A stretch of DNA of 64,000 nt, from NCBI GenBank assembly GCA_029948255.1, contig JALIZF010001266.1, positions 62,001-126,000 on the forward strand. The letters are read 5' to 3'. Positions 32,894 through 42,553 of this stretch are shown here, in pieces; position 1 is the first letter of the stretch, and each line of letters begins with the position of its first letter. The stretch comes from Telmatactis stephensoni (Eukaryota > Cnidaria > Anthozoa > Actiniaria > Isophelliidae). Both the position numbers and the translations under genes were made by a program. The notes beneath the pieces are model-generated. The model saw only the letters and a list, made by a program, of their open reading frames with translations. It was not told where the DNA came from and searched no databases.

Positions 32894-33106
32894 TTGATCT
32901 GTTTGATAATGCTCTGGACATAAATTGTTTTTCCTTCTCTGTTGTAACTACTCGACTCGACTGGCAGCTATATAGCGTACACGATAAACAAAAATAGACA
33001 TCTGCCACGTGACAGATATACTCCTAAACTGCAGATATACTCCTATTTGAAAGCCTCCAAATCAACCTTCTTGAGATCGGCTATATAATAGATGCACTTT
33101 ACAGCG

Positions 33107-33309
33107 AAAATCGTTGCATCGCGACCTCCAACGTCGGTAAGATTTTGATCTTTTTGATCCATTCATCATTATTGGGGGCGGAGCTTTCACGAACTCGTTC
33201 AGTGATTGGTTGATTTGAAAGAAGCTCCGCCCCCAAACTGATTGACGGTTCAGAAAAACCCAAAATCAAAGCAAAATTTGTAATTTGCTGGTCGCGATGC
33301 AACGATTTT
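33107..33309. mobile_element. 203-bp inverted-repeat element
   Basis: AAAATCGTTGCATCGCGACC at the left and GGTCGCGATGCAACGATTTT at the right form a perfect 20-bp terminal inverted repeat. An inner pair GGGGGCGGAGCTTTC / GAAGCTCCGCCCCC lies around a CGTTCAGTGATTGG core. Confidence 0.75.
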
Positions 33310-35507
33310 GGCAGTAATGACTTAAGACAAAAGTATCTGGTTGAGACTATCAAACATGTTTTGGTACACTTATTAATTTGCGAATTCAAGCGTTTGTTCG
33401 GTGTCATTTGAGTGTATCTGTAATAGCAGAGCACAATTCTCGATCAATGAAAGTGCGTATAAGCAATTGTGATAATTCTGTAATTGAGCTAATTATTCCC
33501 TAAGTTACAAAAAGCTGACTAGAAATCCCGGGGAAGGAGGATTCCTATATTTAAAGAAGTGGTGATCCTCGTCGAAAAGTTTGAAAATTATCCCTAAAAG
33601 CTCAGGTAACTAATTTAGCTCAGCTTAGAAATCTGTGTGCTCTTCCTCCAACTCTGTCCACTACTTTTCTAATACATGCCAAAAGGTCAGAAATGCAGAG
33701 TCGGTCTGAAACGAGTTGTAATATACATCATACATTAAAGAAATATCGCACATAACATTAAATATTCCAACTAATTGGAGTCTTTCTAAAGTGTAAATAA
33801 AACGTAGTATCTGTCAATCTTGATGTCATGAGTACTTTATTTATTAACAGGACAACTGTATCTAACAGTACAACTGTTTGCATATACTTTTCTGAATACT
33901 GTAGATATTATTTAGTGAGAGCTGCCGAAAAGTTTGTTGGTCCGAGTTGCAGACGTTTCCCCATATTACTAAATTTACGTATTCCACAATGTCACGATCG
34001 ATTGATGCTACGTTTGGGCTGTACTTTTACTCCTCCTCTTTAAGTTTTCAACCTCGGATGAACTTTCAAACTGGGACTTGTCATTATTTTGGTTTGGTTT
34101 TGGTTTGTCCTTTCTTCTTTCAATTTCGTTTTTTACGAAAAATTTCACATCCTTCCATGAACGTTTTTTCAACGCCCCACCACTTTTTACGATGCATTCT
34201 TCGCATGGTCGCTCTCGGGGGTAGTACAACGATTGATATACGATTTTAAACGGGTAAATATTGCTGCCCTCTCATGCTTCTCCCATGATCATTTTTGAAC
34301 AAGGCCTAGCCACAAAGAAATACAAAGCATTAGCATCTATCGCAAACAATTGTCGTGTTTGCTAAATCATTATATTGATTTTAAATAGACCTACAAACAA
34401 TAGGGTTATAGACATATCCGTAGGCCAGGAAGTGCGAGGTACGCACATAAACAACCAAAGGAGGGTGGTAGGCTATATAGCGTACAATATGTACCTGATT
34501 ACGAGCATCTACGGCAGCAACTAGCTCTTTGTACTCGTTTTCCGTACTCACTCTCAAATTCTCCACCATAATTGAATTGATATTCTAGTTTAGTTGAGTT
34601 GCACGGAGAAATTAGGCTAGAGCACTGATATAAAGGACCTAAACGTTTTTCGGGAAAGAGGTAAACTAATATACTGAAACACTTATGTGCTTACTCCAAA
34701 CCCTGTATTTGCTTTCCCCGATAAAGGTTGCACATTAAATACCTAACTTTTTAATTGGCGTCCGCGCGTATTCGCTTAATACGGTCGTTGAATCTGCAGG
34801 ACGTAGTTTTGGGGGGAATACGTTGCGAATACTCTAGTCCTGTGCACGACCGAATTTCGTATATTTTTTAATACACGGTATCGGTTCCAGTCTTTTCAGC
34901 ACAGCATGTATAAAGTTTCTGGGTGGTGCGCATGTTATTTTGAGGAAAAAGTTGCATGCAATATGCGAAACGTGTGAAATTGCACGAACTCAAAATATCT
35001 GGATACGCGTGCTTTGGATCTATTTATAAACTAAATGCTTCCAATCTCGAACCCAGCGCCTGCGTTCCTCTTGGTCAGACGCCGGCAAAACTCTGGGCTT
35101 GAGATTGAGGTGCTTCAAAAACTGAGGTTGACGAATTGAAGCGAGCGGCGATCGGTGATTTGCGATTGCACGACCAAAAGGAGCTGTGGAGAAATAATAA
35201 TTTCTTTAACAAGGCCTGCTGTATGATGCAATTACTGTTCAATTTAGGTAGTTCATGAAAAATCAACTCGATGTCTATCTTCTTCGATAGTACAGTTGAT
35301 TTTGGTTTCATCCTCAATTTCTCTCTACAAAAACGTTTTAATGATCTGTCCCTTATAAGTTCACTGGTGTCAGCTAATGAGCTGATGTCACAGATACACT
35401 CCGCTTATTCTGAACAAATGCTTCAATTCGAGGTTATCCTGAAAAAGCAGAAGAAATGTATGGAAACCTGCCTCGACACTTGTTTAAATTCATTATCGTA
35501 TAACTGT
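33310..35507. other. Intergenic, no confident gene
   Basis: AT-rich stretch with short frames only. One possible isolated exon at 34495-34569 is listed separately. A lysine-rich frame on the minus strand at 34229-34008 has no splice or family support. Confidence 0.35.
34495..34569 (-). CDS. Possible isolated first exon, unrecognised
   Basis: From an ATG at 34569 the minus strand reads MVENLRVSTENEYKELVAAV and DARNQ, then a possible donor (CAG|GTACAT). The 25 residues look protein-like (amphipathic, no low complexity), but I cannot find a matching downstream exon. It could equally be chance. Confidence 0.18.
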
Positions 35508-35659
35508 GATAAAGCAGATTGCGTATGAGTGTGAAACGGACCGCGCCGTGCCGTGACCGTGTCAGTGCCGTGATGTCTAAAAAAGCATTCGAAATTCTTG
35601 CCGTAACCGTGCCGTGACCGTGCGGTGCCGTTTCACACTCATACGAAATCTACTCTATC
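35508..35659. mobile_element. Short inverted-repeat element, family C copy 2
   Basis: Left GATAAAGCAGATTGCGTATG then AGTGTGAAACGG. Right CCGTTTCACACTCATACG then AAATCTACTCTATC. The interior is rich in CCGTGACCGTG / GTGCCGT. Same ends and length as 23017-23164, so a dispersed family. Confidence 0.7.
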
Positions 35660-35675
35660 ACCTAGTCAAACACTT

Positions 35676-36176
35676 AACACTTATTGACTGGGACCGAGGG
35701 AAACGGTATGTTTTGTGGTCCCGAGATCGCCAATAGGGACTTTAAGCAACCACGACGACGACGGCAGGGAAAACGGGACGTCAAAACGTATTCAAGCGCA
35801 ATATTTACTGCAATTTTTTTCGCTTATTTAATTTGAATTGCCATTCAGACCAGAGTTTTGAAATGAAAGAAAATGAAAGAGAGAATTTCTGGGCGAACGG
35901 AAAATAAAGTGGTTTGCGTCCTCAAGTTCCCGTTCTCTACAGAGCGTGAAATCTGGACTTTTCACGTTGTAGTTTTGCAGAATACGGTTGATTTCCTTAC
36001 AGCCCTGCTCATTTGCACGTGCGTTTATTGTATTTTGTAATTAAGGCCATTGTCTTATGCCGTCGTCGTCCTCGTTGCCGTCTTCGTTGCTTAAGCTCTC
36101 TAATGTTTCCCGAGGCGGAGCCGGGGGACCACAAAACATACTGCTTTCCCGAGGTCCCAGTCAATAAGTGTTTTGT
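35676..36176. mobile_element. About 500-bp inverted-repeat element
   Basis: ACACTTATTGACTGGGACCG then GGGAAACGGTATGTTTTGTG at the left, with the complement (CACAAAACATACTGCTTTCC, CGAGGTCCCAGTCAATAAG) at the right. Stretches of CGACGACGACGG / CCGTCGTCGTCC further in also pair. The minus-strand frame across it looks like fold symmetry, not a gene. Confidence 0.6.
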
Positions 36177-36572
36177 TATATACCAACTGTCAAAGAACAA
36201 AATAAAAAGCAAAACGTCGCTGCCTACAAGTTTTTCGGAGAATTGTTGCAGCTTTTGGTGACATTCCTGGTACGGTTGGTTATCATCTTTTTCTCGGACT
36301 GAATAAATGTTGTAAATTGGTCTTAAAAGTTTGACAATAAACACGAGTTTTGTTTCATGCATGTCCGAATGAATGAATTTGTAAACGCGCGCTGCCAAAA
36401 ACCTGCCTTCAAAGCTCAATCTACTTCCGGTTTTGTTATTACCGGTCAATAAAACTCACTGTTGCCCGCTGAGAGTTGTTGCTGGGGAAACAGCAAAATT
36501 TGACGTTCACGTGATGCGCTCTCGCCCAATCAGAGCACGGAAAAAATTGACTTTGACAGTTGGTATATAACA
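36173..36572. mobile_element. About 400-bp inverted-repeat element abutting the previous one
   Basis: TTGTTATATACCAACTGTCA at the left and TGACAGTTGGTATATAACAA at the right are perfect inverted copies. The left end overlaps the last bases of the neighbour, so one may have inserted at the edge of the other. Confidence 0.55.
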
Positions 36573-37026
36573 AAGTCAGATATTACTAACTTTTCTTTGG
36601 GCGCTGTTTGGCTGGTCCGCCCTCATCGATCTCCGGCCTCACCGCTGTCGTTGTCTCCTAAAACATCATAATGTGAGGGGTTAACAGTATTATGCACTAT
36701 ATTTAAAGAAAAAGTCACCGTGTACTTACTCTTGGCGCATCATTTAGATGATATCCTTTCTCTGCAAACCTCATCTAGGGAAGAATCATCAGTGCAACAA
36801 ATAAATTTCATTGGGAAAGTTCAATGTTTAATAATTGTTTAAATGATGTCGAGCCCATGGATTCGGTACGAGCAAAGGGATTGTGCTCACAGTCTATCTA
36901 TGATATTTAATGAATAACAATCGCTCCCCTTAGAAACGGAGGGAAAAAGAAAAACCAATCACCAAAGCGCATTTTATCATTTGTATCAGCCAAAATTCCA
37001 ATAAAATATAACAAGCGAAAATCAAC

Positions 37027-37324
37027 ACCATGTGATTTGTGAGGGTCCTGAAGGGGTAAAATGGGACTGGGATTTGCCTGTTCTTTTGACTGGGAAATGG
37101 GATTTGTTGTACTGGGACTGGGATTTGGGGATTTTTTGTCACTGGGAATGGGAAACAGAACATCAAATGGGAATGGGATTTGATGCTGAAAAACTGCAAA
37201 ACCGTACAAATATTTTTTAAAAATTGAAAAAATTTCAAGTCGACGCACAAAAAAAAACGAAAAAGAAAAAAATCGTACCTAGGACTTTTCGGTATATTGT
37301 GCATCTGAGACCGAGACTGGTCAC
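37027..37324. repeat. Imperfect repeats of the phrase CTGGGACTGGGATTT (left block)
   Basis: Several imperfect copies of CTGGGACTGGGATTT, GGGAATGGGATTTG and related phrases. The same phrases recur after the reading frame at 37325-37657, so the two blocks flank it. Confidence 0.6.
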
Positions 37325-37657
37325 ATGTCTATCTTTTTTGGTCAGCGGTTTCAGTTGTTTGACCTAAAACAAACATGGGCGGAGGTCAGGAACAGTCGAA
37401 CTGTCATTGCAGGGATAAAGTATATAAATGAAAATAATCTTGCAATTCACTCAGAGAATTGTAAACTCGAAATTCCACTAGATGTATCAGCTACCGAGCT
37501 TTTAAAGTCAATATGTCGAATGGCAGGGATAGAAGAGTCAAGTCGAAAACGAGGTTTTGCTGATTTTGCAATCGAGTTATTTTATATTGATTTCATTGAA
37601 GCAGGACAACCGAAGAAAGCACCATTTGTGTTGAGACCAAATGTATTTGAAATGTAG
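37325..37657 (+). CDS. Unrecognised 110-residue reading frame between two repeat blocks
   Basis: An open frame beginning MSIFFGQRFQLFDLKQTWAE and ending GQPKKAPFVLRPNVFEM. It has normal-looking amino-acid composition, with short helix-like segments (ATELLKSICRMAGIEESS). The first in-frame ATG is at 37325. I recognise no family, signal peptide or membrane segment. Direct repeats of GGGACTGGGATTT type lie on both sides, so the frame may be the payload of a repeat-flanked mobile unit, or an exon of an unknown gene. Confidence 0.35.
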   Translation: MSIFFGQRFQLFDLKQTWAEVRNSRTVIAGIKYINENNLAIHSENCKLEIPLDVSATELLKSICRMAGIEESSRKRGFADFAIELFYIDFIEAGQPKKAPFVLRPNVFEM

Positions 37658-37790
37658 AGGTATTTTGACTTACTTTGTGAAAAGGGGAGTTCGAAAAACT
37701 GCAATGGGATTTTTGAGAAATTTATGACTGGGATTGGGATTTTAATGAAAAAGTAGGCTGGGAATGGGATTTGGACCTAAATGGAACGAT
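37658..37790. repeat. Imperfect repeats of the phrase CTGGGATTGGGATTT (right block)
   Basis: Copies of CTGGGATTGGGATTTT, GCTGGGAATGGGATTTGG and similar phrases at 37700-37775, in the same orientation as the left block at 37027-37324. Confidence 0.55.
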
Positions 37791-38053
37791 CAGATTGCGA
37801 CCAAACAATTCAATCTCATGTTATGCCATGCCTTTTGGTTGCAGACCACATTGCTTGTAGTTTTTCCAAACAGTTGCAGTTGGTTCGTAAAGGCTATCAT
37901 TCTTAAAATAGTGATGTAGCGTCTCTTGGACAACAATATAATAGCAACTATAACCAAAGCACCAACGCAAGGTAACTGACTCAGGATATGAACAATTTGA
38001 AATTGAAACCAAGATAGGTATAAGTCCTGATATTTTGGGAGTATTGACTCATA

Positions 38054-38191
38054 GATAGCGTGCTTACAATATATCCGTGAAAAAGTTAGCGAACTAAATT
38101 GTACTAAATAGCGCGAAATCCTTTGTTTTCTATTGTTTAATTAGTGCAATTTCTTACAAAGTTTTTCACGGATATATTGTAAGCACTCTAT
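38054..38191. mobile_element. About 138-bp inverted-repeat element
   Basis: GTGCTTACAATATATCCGTG then AAAAA at the left and TTTTTCACGGATATATTGTA then AGCAC at the right: perfect inverted 25-mers. TA flanking is possible. No coding content. Confidence 0.7.
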
Positions 38192-39186
38192 ACTAGCATT
38201 GTCTTCTTTGACACATAGAATCGAAGAGAAAGTAATGCACCAATATAAGTCCCTGCACCCCCAAGACCCCCTAGTAGAGCTGTGAGATTTCGTCTAGCGT
38301 TACGACACCAGAAACAGTTCTGAAGGAGACTATATAGTAGGCCAAGAGAATGAAAGTTATAGATTTGCGTCCACCGCCCGCGTGGTCCGCAAGCTACCGC
38401 TCAAAATTTTCTTTATTATACTAAAAAATCATTATTTATAAAAACAAAGCTTTTTCTTACCAAATTGTAAGTTCGAAAGAGGAAAACATCGGAAAAGACA
38501 GAAAACAATTTGTTTCTCTGTGATTTTAAACTCTTTTGGGCTTTCTGTGTATTGCGAGAGGCTGGCACTAGGGCATGTGCAATAGGCTTTTTGTACTTGC
38601 AAACTAACCAACGTACCTTATGGTCAGATTGGATCAAGTTGTCCAAATTTATCTGTTTTTCTACGTATATTACAATATACATTCAGCGGATTGTCAAGCT
38701 TCAGAAGTCATCAGTATTTGAAATTGTTAAATGTTGCGTAAGTTGAAGCAGCACTTTTATTCGACTCTGTTTTGACATTAGTTTATTACAACAATAGCAC
38801 TGTACGTTTAGACATTCGGGAACACAAAGTTATTCCCAGCATGTGCTTGATAAGAAACTATGTATTCCTCATAAAGAACATGATTTTGTCTTCATTCCAA
38901 GTAACAATAACTGGAAGAAAACGTTTGGCAATAAGCACTATCATGTTTTTATCAACTGTTTGAATGCAAGAAACCCAGACTTTGATCCCAGAAGCGTTAG
39001 AATTTCTGTCAAACACACTTTGGGTGCCCCTGAAGTTGATTACCTGGAAGACAGAATGGGTGTTTAAAGCAAACTTTGTCAATGCAAATGGTCAAAGCAG
39101 CGTTAACATTTCTGTAAAGCAAACTTTGAGTGCAAATGGAGTTTATCCCCATGCATTTAATCATGTTTAAATGTTGAGTTATATTT
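38192..39186. other. Intergenic, no confident gene
   Basis: Short frames overlap on both strands at 38843-39170. A phrase around AATGCAAGAAACCCAGACTTTGATCCCAG (38963-38992) recurs in diverged form near 40055-40082, suggesting an old duplication on either side of the 783-bp element. No family recognised. Confidence 0.35.
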
Positions 39187-39969
39187 CAGGGTTCCCAGCC
39201 ATTCTGAAATATTAACTTCCCTGACTTTTCCCTGACTAAAACTCAGTTTTTCCTGACTATTGTCCCTCACCTTTATATAGCTATTTCAATTAACGTTGTC
39301 GCTGAAAAAAGCCTAAAGGCTAAAGCCTTTCAAATATCTTTTGTGTACTAACAAACTTCTCTATAGGGTATCTGAGAAATTAAGGAATATGTGTCCAAGT
39401 TGTAGAATTTGCAAGCATACAGTGAGATTTTTATTGTAATGATGTCACGGTGATAAAAAATTTCATGATTCCGCTCTCTAAGCTTTAGGCTTTTTTCAGC
39501 GACATTAATTGAATTAGCTATATACTATATCTGTTGCGTGTCCCTCACCTTTATATATTTTTTATTTTTATTTTTTATTTTATTTTTATTTGTTTTTAAC
39601 TCTATTATGTTATTGGTGAAAGTTTAGTAAATAAATAAATAAATATTTTGCACAAGAAAAACTCAACAATTCATAAATTACTTCCAATATGGCTGCCTTT
39701 AAGTTGTATCCAGGCCATTTTTATCATAATACGTACAGAAGACAAAAAATAGAAAATGTTGGTGTAACTAACATGACCAGTTTGTTAAATGCTCCAAATA
39801 ATTTATTGTCTTTGAAAGTTTGTTCTTTACTTAAAATAGCATCTACAAGAAATATTTTTTAGTTACTTATACAAAGTTCCCTGACTTTTCCCTGACTTGA
39901 AGTGAAAATCTCAATTTCCCTGACCAAATATAGAATTCCCTGACTTCTCCCTGACCCCTGGGAACCCTG
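39187..39969. mobile_element. 783-bp element with hAT-like ends CAGGGTTCCCAG
   Basis: Perfect 12-bp terminal inverted repeat CAGGGTTCCCAG / CTGGGAACCCTG, with subterminal CCCTGACTTTTCCCTGACT repeats on the left and their like on the right. The CAGGG start is common in hAT-superfamily elements. I could not see a clean 8-bp target duplication, so superfamily placement rests on the termini only. No transposase inside. Confidence 0.55.
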
Positions 39970-40499
39970 TATTTTCATTCTGAGTAAAAATAAGCGGAAC
40001 AAAAATTTTGACAATTACATATGAAGCACTATCATGTTTTTCATAAACTGTCAATGCATGAAACCCAGACTTTCATCCCAGCAGCCAACACGAAAGTTGA
40101 AACTACTTTGGCAACCACACACACCTCTATATTGATCCAATAAAGTATATATCTATCTTAAATGTAAATATTTAAAATTGTAAAAAATGTATTTTCTGTA
40201 TATATTGTAAATGTATTTTAAATGTAAATGTATTTATCAAAAATTTATACAAAAATACTACAGAAAACTATTGGCAAATTGATCGCAGGTTACAAAAATT
40301 CCAATTTTGCGTATCATTTTGCCTACGTACACGAAAAATGATGCATATCTGGAAGTATTTCTTTACGTGTAAGTGTCGAAAATTTTCAATTTTTATGCCA
40401 TCCAGATCCATCAAATTACGATTTCTTTTCGTAATTTTGTATTTTCCATTTTTCTTTCTCCACCTAAAAATGAAAAATGGAAAATGGAAAATTGAAAGG

Positions 40500-40657
40500 T
40501 GTTCTTTCATGCTTTTGTTACTTCTCGTTTAGATAATTGCAACTCCCTCTTGTATGGATTACCTAAATATTTAACTAAGCGTGTACACCACGTATTTAAC
40601 TGCGCTGCCAGATTAGTCACGCTTTCGCGTAAGTGCGATCATATCACTCCTTTATTA
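40500..40657 (+). pseudogene. LINE fragment upstream of the nested insertion
   Basis: Encodes FFHAFVTSRLDNCNSLLYGL then PKYLTKRVHHVFNCAARLVT and CDHITPLL. This is the conserved tail of the reverse transcriptase region of animal non-LTR retrotransposons. The frame stops abruptly at the outer transposon boundary (TA at 40656-40657) and resumes with IELHWLPVEQRI at 56402, so removing 40658-56403 restores a continuous reading frame. Confidence 0.88.
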
Positions 40658-40848
40658 CAGCGGTTTGCAGCGGAGCGTTTAATGCAAACTGTTTCAGCGT
40701 TTGTTTTTCGCGTTTGAACTCTACGTTGTCAGGGTAAGTTTCGATTGTTTCTAGGGGGCGGAGACTACGTTTCGCACGTGCTTTTGAAGTATTTCTCCCG
40801 TCTTGATCTTCACACTCTATATGGCAACTCAATCATCGGCTGAGTTCA
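40658..40848. repeat. Left terminal inverted repeat of the outer element
   Basis: 191 bp, ending at ...GGCTGAGTTCA. It matches the right repeat (56202-56401) except for scattered differences and a 9-bp insertion (GTGCAAAAC) in the right copy. It includes the region just upstream of the 454-aa ORF, so it probably acts as its promoter. Confidence 0.9.
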
Positions 40849-40856
40849 TCTTCACA

Positions 40857-42221
40857 ATGGCGTCAAGCAGACAGGTTCGTGTAAAAGTACGCTATGATTA
40901 CTACTCGAACAAGAGGATAACTCCGTTGTACATAAGTGAGGATGATCTGTTGAGCTTCTCCTACTTTGACTTCAAAGAAAGGTTGCTTCAAGAAGTAATT
41001 CATTTACAAAAGTTGACTACAATTAGTCGAATGACTGTAATGGAAGAAAATATCGAAGTTGATTTATCTTCTCTTTACTTCTCTGTTCAAATGAAAGAGC
41101 TGTTAGAGAAAGGACAAGACTTATCCATAAACGTTGTGGCTTGTGACTCTCCATCTGTCAATATTACTACCACAAATACAACTACATCTCACCCGATTGT
41201 TCAACCAGTTCAACAGCCGCACGCCATTCAAAACAGAGCGCAAAAATCCCTTGAGCAAGAACAGCTACTTCTCCCTGTCGAAAGATACCTTAAAAAACAG
41301 AAGTCCGTTCTTTCAGAAGTAGAGATACAGTTGAAGAACAAACAAGAACGAATGAAGAAACTTGAATCTAGACTAGGAAGTGCCGCAGAACAAAACTCTG
41401 GGTATCAAAATGCTTGCGGCCAATGTCACCTACAATTGGGCCACACTAAACGAAGCTGTTGTTTTAGTCCATGTAAGTCAGCATATTCATGTGGCATTTT
41501 GTCAAAGCACAGCAAAGAAAAGACAGAATTTGGTTCCTTGCAGAAAGAAATTGGCCACTTAAAAAAAAAGCTCGAAACAACCGGTGCAGAAATGCAAACT
41601 GCGTCAAAGGCTGCAGAAAAAGTTAGCAACTCGGTTACGAAGCGTATAGAAGATGTAGTAGTTAAAGAACTGCCCGAGAGGTATTTGAGTTTTGGAGGAC
41701 TTAGGAATTGGAAATTATTGAACAAAGACGTTGCGACAATACAGAAACTCCTCCGAGGCACTTTGCCATCGCGAGAGAATGTGAACAAGATTCTCAACGA
41801 AGTGGTTATCAAAAAAACTGAAACGAGTACTTATACTGGTAGCATGTATTCTACAGAAACCTCATCAAATAAAATATCACACCACAGGATGAGCTCGCAA
41901 AGACAGTTATTGACGGAACAATACGCAATCAACTTCCCAACTTTTCAAAAACAAAGTCAACAAATTAGCAGCCCGTCCTTTGCATGTATCTCATCCGCAC
42001 AAGAACAAGAGGACTATGAACTAGCTCTAAAGCTGCAGCGCGAGGAACAAAGTTATCTGACGAATTCAGAGTTTTCATTGAGTTGTGAAAGTTGCCCTCC
42101 TCAAGTTGGAATGCATGTTCCTGGAAAGGATGAATGGGTTGAACCAGAACCGACAGTCGATACGCAAGACAGCGAAGCCGCGAGTGTTCTCATGAGCTTG
42201 AAAGACACCACAACCTTATAG
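40857..42221 (+). CDS. Accessory ORF of the outer element, 454 aa, unknown function
   Basis: The start at 40857 (MASSRQVRVKVRYDYY) is chosen because it lies just outside the terminal repeat. An in-frame ATG at 40821 lies within the repeat, and in the right copy the equivalent ATG is out of frame with the transposase, so it is unlikely to be a shared start. The protein has an N-terminal region with a VRVKVRYDY strand, a middle coiled-coil-like section (EIQLKNKQERMKKLESRLGS), a cysteine cluster (CGQCHLQLGHTKRSCCFSPC...C) suggesting zinc binding, another helical segment (LQKEIGHLKKKLE) and a C-terminal EQEDYELALKLQREE that resembles a ubiquitin-interacting motif. It is full length and open. It is not a transposase by any motif I can see; a DNA- or host-factor-binding role is only a guess. 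Confidence 0.75.
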   Translation: MASSRQVRVKVRYDYYSNKRITPLYISEDDLLSFSYFDFKERLLQEVIHLQKLTTISRMTVMEENIEVDLSSLYFSVQMKELLEKGQDLSINVVACDSPSVNITTTNTTTSHPIVQPVQQPHAIQNRAQKSLEQEQLLLPVERYLKKQKSVLSEVEIQLKNKQERMKKLESRLGSAAEQNSGYQNACGQCHLQLGHTKRSCCFSPCKSAYSCGILSKHSKEKTEFGSLQKEIGHLKKKLETTGAEMQTASKAAEKVSNSVTKRIEDVVVKELPERYLSFGGLRNWKLLNKDVATIQKLLRGTLPSRENVNKILNEVVIKKTETSTYTGSMYSTETSSNKISHHRMSSQRQLLTEQYAINFPTFQKQSQQISSPSFACISSAQEQEDYELALKLQREEQSYLTNSEFSLSCESCPPQVGMHVPGKDEWVEPEPTVDTQDSEAASVLMSLKDTTTL

Positions 42222-42285
42222 TTTATGTTTATTGATATAAATAAGTATCCAAACATATGCTTGAACATATACTATGAGCTTGAAT

Positions 42286-42553
42286 CATGAGCTATAGGAA
42301 ACATGGTGTTTGTGTACGAGTGTGTAAGCGTTCATATCTACAGTATTATGGATCAATAAAGAACAATTTTGCAACTAGTTCAACGTCTTTTTATTACCTT
42401 TTGTGCTGTATCCCTAAAACTCCACCATACAGAGGTTGTATACCCAAAATAGTTCCATTGTGCTGCATTTCACAACTGCCAAAAGTCTTAAAAACACAGC
42501 CGATACGACGATAGTTCAGTGACTGGTACTATAAAGCAGGCCCGGTAGCCTAG
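42286..42553. repeat. Left terminal inverted repeat of the inner element
   Basis: About 268 bp, matching the right copy without visible gaps. Beyond 42553 the arms diverge, but a further shared block, CCCCCAAAACCCTGGGTAGG, lies at about 42601-42622 (and 54322-54343 on the other side). A 75-residue frame inside is identical in both copies and is a by-product of the repeat. Confidence 0.9.

Noticed and set aside
36009..36449. 146-residue minus-strand frame
   Set aside because: It crosses the boundary of two inverted-repeat elements and its Arg-rich part comes from CGTCGTCGTCC symmetry. No family similarity.
39187..39969. Firm hAT assignment
   Set aside because: Ends are hAT-like, but the flanking octamers (TTATATTT and TATTTTCA) do not match, so the superfamily is left open.
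42287..42514. A 75-residue frame, and its identical twin at 54409-54636
   Set aside because: It lies wholly inside the terminal inverted repeats of the inner element and is present in both because the repeats are identical. No start context or family supports a gene.
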